Source of the DNA: Piscicola geometra
Taxonomy: Eukaryota; Annelida; Clitellata; Hirudinida; Piscicolidae
Reading direction: 5' to 3'
DNA length: 64,000 nucleotides
Assembly (NCBI GenBank): GCA_943735955.1
Contig: OX030957.1
Span: 10,995,100 to 11,059,099 of the forward strand
Both the position numbers and the translations under genes were made by a program. Of this stretch, positions 55,905 through 64,000 are shown in pieces. The notes beneath the pieces are model-generated. The model was not told the origin of the DNA, did no database searches, and saw only the letters and a program-made list of their open reading frames with translations. Positions within the stretch are counted from its first letter, which is position 1. Each line of letters opens with the position of its first letter.

Positions 55905-56285
55905 CAGACTCAAGTCTGCCAGGTCAAGAGATGTAGTTGCACAGAGCTACAAACTCAAGTATGCAGGTGCAAGAAGCTATTTTGTTGCAGCGCCGACACT
56001 TTGGAATAGTCTTCCCAATAGACTCAAATCCCCGAGCTCGACCGCGACATTCAGCCGTTCCTTGAAAACGTAATTGTTTGGCAGATCACAATAACCCACA
56101 AATCTACTGATCATTTCTTCCATTCATCAATTTATAACTTCCTAATTTTATTTATTTATTAATGGTTAACACTAATTTAAAAATAATTATTCTTAATATC
56201 ATTTTAAACTTTTCCATAACTAAGTGGTCTTGAAACCCGTCCGGGTTTACGCCACGTTAATCTTACTCGTCGTTGTAAAGTAAAT
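55905..56285 (+). mobile_element. L2/CR1-like LINE 3' end, truncated copy
   Basis: Encodes RLKSARSRDVVAQSYKLKYAGARS...WNSLPNRLKSPSSTATFSRSLK, then a 3' UTR matching the minus strand of 3980-4190 (ccataactaagtggtcttgaa). It is a 5'-truncated copy of the element at 3975-7808 and contains only the last ~55 residues of the polyprotein. Confidence 0.85.
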
Positions 56286-56429
56286 ATTAAAACATAATAT
56301 GAACACTAGTGATGATGAAGAAGGTGAAAGCTATTGATTGAGTGATTGTGTGTGCTAAGATTGTGAGAAACATGTAACTTGAAAAATATCATTGCAGACA
56401 GTATATTTAAAATATTAATATATAAAAGA

Positions 56430-56515
56430 ATAAAAATAAAACACACACACCCACACACACAGACATACACACACACACACACACACACAAACAAACACAC
56501 ACACCCACACTTAAA
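56430..56515. repeat. (AC)n microsatellite
   Basis: Imperfect ACAC tract with occasional CCC and AAAC interruptions. Confidence 0.9.
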
Positions 56516-56565
56516 AATGATTTCAACGAAAATATATCGAAATTTTGATTAGTCTCAAAAATGAA

Positions 56566-56845
56566 TCATTGGTTATCATTTGAAAGTTCATAATTAGCAG
56601 GATTATTTGATGGTTGTTTGGTGGGCTGCATGGCTGTTCGAGAAGCCAGAAAGATCTCAAAGTCCTGAGTGCTAGCCAACTCCTGCGATGGTGAAAGATA
56701 TTTTTGTATATGTCCTTAGGTTCAAAAGTACAAACAGAACGACTGAAGCATTATTCTTATTATAAGGAAATTATCGTGCTGGGATTTCATTGTTTCAAAC
56801 CTTGCAATGAGCCTCTGTTGACTCGCTAGAAGGTTCAAACATCAC
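56566..56845 (-). CDS. Two candidate 3'-terminal exons of an unrecognised gene
   Basis: Exon 56845-56801 (acceptor ACCAATTACAG, donor AAG|GTTTGA) encodes VMFEPSSESTEAHCK. Exon 56682-56566 (acceptor CACCATCGCAG) encodes ELASTQDFEIFLASRTAMQ...SNDNQ and ends in TGA. Both are phase 0 and separated by 118 bases. The sequence looks coding (polar, few rare residues) but I recognise no family. Upstream exons, if real, should lie at higher coordinates on the same strand. Confidence 0.45.
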
Positions 56846-56893
56846 CTGTAATTGGTAATGATGAAAATTGTAATTTTATGCAGTTGTAGATGT

Positions 56894-57940
56894 TATAGGG
56901 GGAGGTTGCTCAAGATGAACCAGTTCCTAAGATGGAACGAGCTTATTTACAGCAATGCGATATAGAATTTTTAAAACAGATTTTCATTTATGCATCCGTT
57001 TTCTAAGAACATTTGTATGTTGATTTCTTTTTTGAAAGTTGTCACGTTTAATTATAATAATTTAAAAACTGATTTTTAGAAGAATAGTTAGAAAGTTGGG
57101 TGATAATGTTTAGTTTTTTTTTCCTAATCATCCAAAGAAACATAGTTTTAATTATTATTTAGATGATGCACTACAGTTTCATTATGTGCAAGTGGTATAA
57201 TTAATAATTGAGTGATTAGCCTGCTGTAACCATGGATGTGTAGCATGGTCATAGTTGCCTGAGATGAAACATGAACCGTTGCCTTAGATGAAATGTGAGA
57301 AAAGATTGTAGACATTGATAAATCTGTCTCTGGCATTTGTCCATCTCGGGAGATAATAGTAGTGCTCTGATAAATCTATATAGACTATATACAGTATAAG
57401 AGACTATATAAAGTATATTCTAAATAGACCATTGAAAAGTAAGACAAACCAATAATTTACTATATTAGAAAATAAAATAACTTATTCATTAGCTTTGACA
57501 CAAGTATGTTTTATTTATAGCTAAATCTCATATTTGAATAGATGTAGACTCTCGTCTCATTAATCTCTATAGACTATAGACTAGAGGTTTCCAGAAGAAA
57601 TAAAGATTTTTTGGAATTATTAGTATTAAGTAAGCGGACAAAATAATTTTTTTTAGATAATTAAGATAGTCTGATGATGATTAATACCTTCAAATTACAA
57701 TTTTTATGACTTTATCTTAGGCGACTAATGATTCATTTGGGAACTCAGTTGCTCAAGATAGAATTTGTGAGTGTTCATGTTTGAGGTTAATAAATTCATA
57801 TTTCTTTTTTATTTTGAAGTTGATATAGTTAGATAAAGAATCAATATAATTACTGAATAAATTTAAATTTACGTTATTGATTATGCAATTGGGCTATGAG
57901 GCTACGTTTAAAAATCGGTCCATATTGTGCATCTCCCCCT
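56894..57940. mobile_element. TA-flanked MITE family E, copy 2
   Basis: Left GGGGGAGGTTGCTCAAGATGAACC equals the inverted right end of the copy at 35478. Right, inverted, GGGGGAGATGCACAATATGG equals its left end. TA borders both ends. The interior repeats short AGATGAA/AGATGGAA words next to TTGCC/TTGCT. Confidence 0.8.
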
Positions 57941-58157
57941 AGTGGCAAATGGGTGGATGTATGGGTTTCAAGAGAAAAAGTCCTCGGTAAAAAGATTTCA
58001 TGAAAAAAATTCTTCAAGAAGAGATTTTTATGGAAAACAACTTTTTATATTATTTTATTAATTTTAATGAATGTAAAATAATTGTTAAAAGCAATTTTAA
58101 TTGATATATACTAACTATTTTAATTTTTTGTAGCCAATGTAAGAAATATCAAATGAA

Positions 58158-58358
58158 GACACGAAACTTTTGGGCTTTTGTGAGAAATGTGTTTCGATAA
58201 TAGAGTTCCCAGGGAAAAAAAATAATCGGGAGAAAGTGCTAGGACCTCAGATTGAAAACCAGTACAAAGCTTGCAAGCACTCACTGACTACCTTCTTCAC
58301 TAGAAACATGAGCTCTGCAGATGAAGGACAGACTGTCTTCAGAAAACTCTACACATGA
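58158..58358 (+). pseudogene. POLR1H/RPA12-like pseudogene, copy 2
   Basis: Reads LGFCEKCVSIIEFPG (N-terminal zinc ribbon, one CxxC), then NREKVLGPQIENQYKACKH and MSSADEGQTVF (C-terminal zinc ribbon), then RKLYT and TGA. The normal protein is about 120 residues; here the middle is missing. One Cys of the second ribbon is Tyr and the third is a stop. RPA12 is the RNA polymerase I cleavage and termination subunit. This copy cannot make a complete zinc ribbon. Confidence 0.6.
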
Positions 58359-58951
58359 CCCAGACTCGAAAATTTTGAAAGACAAGAATCTTAACCCTTT
58401 AATATTTTCAATTTGTTCATTAATCAGATGTAGATTATGAGAATATTCAATAACTTAAAATTAGTTGACACAATATGTTCTGAATAATATAAAAACCATG
58501 TGTTTCATGTTTTTTTAGTATTCAGCATTATCTTAATATTAACTCCATTATTATTTTCCCCTTCTAATGTAATTTTTTAATGTAATTTTAAACACGGTCA
58601 GTGTCTGTCAAACTGTGATTAATAAAGAGAAAAAAATTCATCTACACTTTGGGGCAAAAAAAAATGCCACTGTATATTTGTCTATACCTTTGCCAAGTAT
58701 AAATCAATTTTCATTTTACTGTTTGACTCAAAAAGGAATTCTAAATAAGATTTCAATAAATTATTTTCATTATAAAAATATTGAGTACCTTTACCAAGTG
58801 AAACTTGAAAAGTGTGAAATTAGAAAAAACCTTTGTGTAAATTGTAAACAAAATAATTTTTTCAAGGTTTGTATTTAGCAGAGTTTATGTGGAGGAGAGT
58901 GAAATAAGGATATAATTTTTCAAAGAACATTAAAATTAAGAAGACATTATT

Positions 58952-59388
58952 ATCCAATTTAGAGTTTTATTTATTATTGTATTAATAAAAACAAAAAAAA
59001 CCTGTCTTTTAATATTTTGTTAAAAACCAGTAAGTTTAACAAGTATTATGAGTAAAATGAAAGAAAAATTATTGAAAAATAGAACTTAAATGCCCATGAA
59101 AAATAATGACTCGAAATATGATTTTATAATTGGAAGATGCGATAGTGAAATACTTATAATAGTCAAATTGATTTCGCAAATATGAAGTATTCAATATAAA
59201 AAACTGAATTTTAAATAATAATAATTCTTTAAAAATGCGCTTATATTATTTATAAAAAAAGTATTTATAAATATATAACTATTTTTTCAATTAAGCGTTT
59301 AATAGAGAATTAACAAACGTCAATCAAAAAAGGGGGAGTAGTTAAATGAACATGAATTATATAGATCGGCTTATAAAAAAATTTCACC
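58952..59388. mobile_element. 5'-truncated copy of the 77-bp-TIR MITE
   Basis: Matches 34800-35220 from gttttatttattattgtattaataaaaac to the right end (tcggcttataaaaaaatttcacc). The left arm is missing. Confidence 0.8.
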
Positions 59389-59589
59389 TAAAATTTATAT
59401 TGACAATTCAGAATCTAAATGTAAGATTGTTTTAGAATTCATGAATTCATCGACGCTTAAATCTCCACTTCAATTAGGAAAAAGAAATACATGGAACTGT
59501 TGTAGACTTTTCTAAAGACATGTCAGCGTGACTTCCATTTTCTATCTTTCTGACTGCGGAAAAAAAATGCTGCGTAGGCCAATCACAGG

Positions 59590-59930
59590 ATGCCAAGCCT
59601 GAAAAGATGGAAGAGGGAAAAAAATACGAAGCATTATATGGAAAGCTCAGAAATTGACTTGGAGATAGAACAGAATGCAGTTGTTTCACTCTATCAGAAA
59701 GTCTTCCACATCATAGGAGATGAAATACTTGAGCCTTTATGCCCTGCGACACAGCATATATGTGTGTCTGCAATGTCCAAACTCGCCATTGCCAGGCCTT
59801 TCAGCTCAACCCCAACGCTGCCATGTTCTTCAAATGGAGGAAGAAAATTTACAGACAGCTTGGTAAATTGAAAGATAGCTACAGAGAACTGAGCAAGGCA
59901 CATCAACAAGTGCAACAAGACCAGGAGTGA
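59590..59930 (+). pseudogene. Possible degenerate coding sequence, unknown family
   Basis: Two frames look coding in succession: EKMEEGKKYEALYGKLRN near 59600, and NPNAAMFFKWRKKIYRQLG...KLKDSYRELSKAHQQ at about 59811-59930, ending TGA. Stops lie between them. It may be a decayed retrocopy; no family was recognised. Confidence 0.3.
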
Positions 59931-60447
59931 GGTCAAGCCAAAGATAAAGAAGATTTATTATTATTTTTTTAATGTTTGCTATGCTTTTAATAAGTTTTTT
60001 TATCAGGAAAATTACTAATTTAAAGAATTAAATACACTAATCATTCCTTAGTTTTAAAGACAGCTTTTAATTGTATAATTCTTTCAAGAACAGTATATTC
60101 ACTAATGTTATTTAGAATAGTAAGAAAAACAAAGTGAGATTTGTTCTAGTCTATGATATATCTATACGAAAAAACCGTGTAGGTAGACACTTTCTAAATA
60201 CATTGTTTGCTGTATATTTTCCAGGTTACACAAGTTAAGTCTCGTAGAGAAAGTAACCACGATCGAAAACCAGCAGAAATTTTCAAGATAAAAGTGACGA
60301 ATGAATGAAAAGAGTTTCTGATCAATCAACAACAACCAAGTCAAATTTATTCATATAGTGCAAAAAATGGATTAAGGCCTTAAATTTGAATTTTTACATT
60401 TCAAGGATCCCGTATTAATCACGATTTTTCCTTAAAGATTATTTTCC

Positions 60448-60747
60448 TTGAAGAGATTTATTCTTGAAAACTTTTTTTCCGGTTACCGATGTAGGAGGTG
60501 TGACATAACTTGGAGACCAACTATCACTACAAAAAATCTAAGCATCAAATACCAAATGCATCGAGACATCACCTGTTTGGTGGAGGTGTTGGAGACTACA
60601 GGCGAGAAGAGGTTGTGCAAGTCTCCTGTCACCATCTTTACTTCTTTCGGCCTTACAATATTTAGTTACGAAATGCAGTTAGTTTATCCCGTAAAACTTC
60701 ATCCCGCATGGATTATTTTGTTCAAACAAATATATAGAAAGTTGTAA
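60448..60747 (+). other. Unassigned 99-codon open frame
   Basis: Contains RCRRCDITWRPTITTKN and CLVEVLETTGEKRLCKSP, which reads as if coding. A possible acceptor (ggttaccgatgtag) precedes it. No partner exon or family was recognised. Confidence 0.2.
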
Positions 60748-60988
60748 AAAAAAAATTTACATTTTTTATATATTACTTTTTAATACAACTTATTTTGTAA
60801 AAATTTTGCAATTGTTTTACAGGATGAATTTTTCACGGGTGAACTGAATGCATTCCTTTGTTAATACTTTTGAAGAATTAATTATATGTAGTGAATAAAA
60901 GATATAAAAGAATAAAAAAAGTTTGCATTGTTAATATTGATGAATCGGGAACAAAGCACTATACACGCAGACTAAAAATCAATAATTC

Positions 60989-61852
60989 TAGAGCTGTGCT
61001 TTAATCTACGTTAACTTTCGATTAACGCGTTAATTAATTAACGACCGTTAAAATGTTTAACGCCGTGAAATATTTTAACAAATTTTATAAAAATTAACGC
61101 ATTTACAAATTTTAATGCATTCAAACTTATCCAAAATGAACTGTTTTAGACCCATTCATTTCACACACAAAATGTCTTCCTAATTTGGAGCAGACAATGA
61201 ATAATCCGAATATCCAATGGTCAAGAATTGCCACATCATTAGACCCCCAATTAAAATTTTCAAATGTTTAAAAAAATTAAAGATTTGAAGAAACTATAAG
61301 AAGAAAAGAAAACCTCAAAAACTATACAGCCATCATCAATCAAAAGACAACAAACATATGTAACTTGAGGTTCTGAAGATACCTCAATGATTACCAAGTC
61401 AATCATTAAACGATATAGAAAAGAATCTGAAGTAGGCTTTGAGAATTGTCCTCTTGTTAGGTGGCAACAACACGAAGAGGCATATCTGGTTCTTGCAACA
61501 CTGGCAAGAAAGTACTTTTCATCTCCTGCAAGTACAATTCCATGTGAACGTCTATTCAGTTTGTCAGCACGCATAGTTAGCAAGCAATGTTGAAAAACTT
61601 GTTTGCTTGAGTAACTGGCTCAAAGTGTGACAATTGGATTTATGGATTTTTCTTCTTTAAAATGTGGATTACTTTTAGAAAAAAATTCTGATAAATTTGT
61701 TAGTACATTTAAAAGAAAAAAAATTTAACTACTTATTTGTACTAATGTCAAAAATGCTAAAAACATTGCGTTAAAATACGATTAACGCACGATTAAAATT
61801 ATTAATCGAACGATTAACGGCGATTAACATTTTCAATCGTGGAACAGCTCTA
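60989..61852 (+). mobile_element. hAT element with TAGAGCTG ends, internally deleted
   Basis: Left TAGAGCTGTGCTTTAATC; right, inverted, TAGAGCTGTTCCACGATTG, with subterminal TTAATCG/TTAACG repeats at both ends. The plus strand at 61387-61593 retains the hAT dimerisation domain (PLVRWQQHEEAYLVLATLAR...STIPCERLFSLSARIV). Flanks AATAATTC and AATGATTT agree at six of eight positions. Confidence 0.85.
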
Positions 61853-61904
61853 AATGATTTGTAAACGTAATAAACTACAGCATGATGAAAGAACCACTGG
61901 GTGT

Positions 61905-62147
61905 CTACATGTTAGGAGTCAGGGGTTCGATGGGCATGTCGGCAAAAGGGTTGAAGTTCTCTGGGAAGTTGTGATAGCGAGGTTGGTTCATTGTTTCGAT
62001 CAATGATGACTTGAGATGGAAATAATTAGAATAATAATACTTGCTCTTATTGGTGAATTATATAATGCACACCTGGAGGTTTCGAGGAAGAGCTGCCAGT
62101 CCCAGAAGCACCTATCACATCCACCTGTTCATCGTGGCACTTCATGA
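61905..62147 (-). CDS. Candidate exon pair at 3' end of an unrecognised gene
   Basis: Segment 62147-62073 encodes MKCHDEQVDVIGASGTGSSS and ends at a donor, CCAG|GTGTGC. Segment about 62010-61905 encodes MNQPRYHNFPENFNPFADM...TPNM then TAG. The phases do not fit the most natural frame of the second segment, so the pairing is doubtful. Confidence 0.25.
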
Positions 62148-62159
62148 CTACATAGGTTC

Positions 62160-63890
62160 AATGCATATTTAACAGTGAAAATGAAATAAGCTCTATAATA
62201 ACACTGATCGACAAAATAAGCATTAGAAATCCTTTAGTGAACCTAATTTAAGTTCACAAGTGGAACTTAATGATTTAGTTCGCGAGTTGTATTTCTCAAA
62301 ACAGCAATCAAAACTTTTAGCATCCCGTTTAAAAGAGTGTACTTTTTTGAGAAAGAATGCTAAGAGTTTACATTAAAAAAGAAAAAAAGTAACTTACCCT
62401 GGGTCCTTTGTCTACACATTTTAGTTTTAAATATCTATGTTTTATTTATTGTTGTTGCATTTCATTTTTTGTTATCTGACATATATAATAACAAATTAGG
62501 CTACAATGTACAGAGTATTTCATATCAATACAAAACTCAACTTAAAGTAATAAAATAGTTCATTGAAATAGAGCAATACTTTGGATGACGTATAAACCAA
62601 AAAACGGAATTATATGTGTAAAAACGGATTATCACCTATCCATGTTTCATTCACTTAAACTTATTTTCAATTTGTCGGCCAGTGTAATCATCGATTTCAA
62701 AAGTTCAAAGCGTCCAATTCGGACATGATTAAAACCAACAATACAAACAATTTGACGCAAAAATTAACTTTTTATGTCAAAAATAACCCCCCCACCCGAG
62801 ATTGAAAAACCATTTTTTTTTTAAATGTTACATCTTTTATTGACTAGAAAAATCTTAGTTTTGAATTTCATAAAGTTTTTGAAAAATGTTTATATTTCAA
62901 TCTTTTTTGGTTTATACTTTCACTGAGAGAAACTGTTCAACTTCATTATTATCAGTAAAAGGGTCATCTTCAACGGGCATAAAAATTCAAGTACTTTTTC
63001 GTTCTTTTCTTTGAGGCAGTTCTTGTTTTATTTCTGCTTCAATTTGGAACTAAGATTTATTCCTTTTACTCTAGTTAAATTCTATCTTTTTTTGCTTGAG
63101 CCGCTGCCTTGAAGCCTCTGAAAGACGTGATCTAGCTCATTTGTAAAATGATGGTTCTAATGACTGCATTAAATGTGCCTGGCTTCATCAGTCTATGATT
63201 CCCTAACCACACTACCTCTCCATCCTAAGGTTGTGAAGATGAGTGGCATCGATTTCAGATGCCTGCTCACTGATTGGGTACTTTATAGGAAAGAAGAGAA
63301 ACTCATTGTTTCGACTCCAGGGTTTGTGGCTGAACTCGAAAGCCACCAACTCAAGACATATGTCAAGTGGATGTCAATCTAAACTAAAACTTTTTGTGTA
63401 GACATCTGTGTCTAGCATAAGTAGAACCTGGTCTATCCTCACATCCGCTTTAACGAACTGCAAAACTTTTTTCATCGAGCTGTTGATGCCAGTGTAGTAT
63501 GGGTGCCACAAATATTTTTGTCCTTTAATATTTATAATATTGTATTATTTTAAGTAACCTTAGTATTGTGAAATTTGAGTAAATTATATTATCTAATGAT
63601 TACTTTTTACTTGACAACGCTGATTCTTGAAGCTAAACCTTTGATTTAGTTTTTTTAGTGTGGGGTGGGGGTTTTCAATTTTAAGTAGCAACGTCCAACA
63701 TAAAATATTTTTGAAATAACCTAATGAACCATCTCTCAAGTGGACTTAATTATTCTCTACGTTTTCGATTTGTTGCCCCCCCTATAGTCTATTGGAGATT
63801 AACCTACAAAAACAATGAATGTAGGAGCTCAAGGATTTGAAAATTTCAAAAAAAAATTCTAAATGGAACACACCAGGTTTTCATAATTAT
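62160..63890. other. AT-rich spacer, no supported gene
   Basis: Mostly AT-rich. A 69-codon frame at 63173-63382 (SGIDFRCLLTDWVLYRKEEKL) has protein-like composition but no splice context or recognised family. Confidence 0.3.
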
Positions 63891-63896
63891 GCGAAA

Positions 63897-64000
63897 GGCC
63901 AGCTGCTTTTTTTTCAGCCGTTGGAAGCACGCCTCCAGTGCTGATGGTCCGAGTTGTGAGAGCTTGAGTGGTGATGGAAGCATTCTCTTGAGCGAGAGTA
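63897..64000. other. Possible exon cut by the right edge, strand uncertain
   Basis: On the plus strand a strong acceptor (CTGCTTTTTTTTCAG) precedes a frame open to the edge (RWKHASSADGPSCESLSG). On the minus strand a frame reads TLAQENASITTQALTTRTIS. Sequence beyond the edge is needed to choose. Confidence 0.25.

Overview
The window is eukaryotic nuclear DNA from an invertebrate. It has spliced genes with GT-AG introns, AT-rich spacers, very long microsatellites and many transposon relics. Gene content (plexin, telomerase, a fucolectin-PAN secreted protein) together with L2/CR1-like LINEs, a tRNA-derived SINE and many hAT elements suggests a lophotrochozoan such as an annelid or mollusc. That placement is inference; no species-specific marker was identified.

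Layout. 1-846 (-): first exon of a plexin-like receptor, running off the left edge. 1293-2029 (+): small two-exon gene of unknown function. 3.7-7.8 kb: L2/CR1-like LINE interrupted by another LINE 3' end. 9139-19171 (-): a complete 11-exon gene for amidophosphoribosyltransferase (PPAT). All intron phases agree and the exons sum to 519 codons plus stop. Its introns hold a hAT element, a 2.2-kb long-inverted-repeat element, a 360-bp TATC microsatellite and a 21-bp minisatellite. 19789-20979 (+): intronless UBE3D-like E3 ligase, head-to-head with PPAT. 24305-26091 (+): TRAIP-like RING gene with an in-frame stop and a 3' end replaced by a duplicated UBE3D fragment. 26.5-31.3 kb: two hAT elements with 8-bp target duplications. 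31541-38077 (-): telomerase reverse transcriptase (TERT), six exons. One exon carries two transposon insertions, each with a target duplication. 42878-43557 (+): fucolectin-like plus PAN-like domain exon. 45.0-53.0 kb: nested and apparently inverted hAT cluster. 53.0-55.3 kb: LTR-like sequence with a hAT inside it. 55.3-64 kb: LINE, MITE, hAT and POLR1H-like pseudogene fragments plus a few orphan exons.

The host genes do not form one pathway. PPAT (first committed step of purine synthesis) and UBE3D (ubiquitin ligase) share a roughly 0.6-kb divergent promoter region. TRAIP (replication-stress ligase) and TERT (telomere synthesis) are separate single genes. The strongest leads are the TERT exon split by two transposons, the hAT nest whose target duplication is inverted, the PPAT splice acceptor at the edge of a minisatellite made of acceptor-like units, and a TRAIP-like gene that looks broken in two ways.
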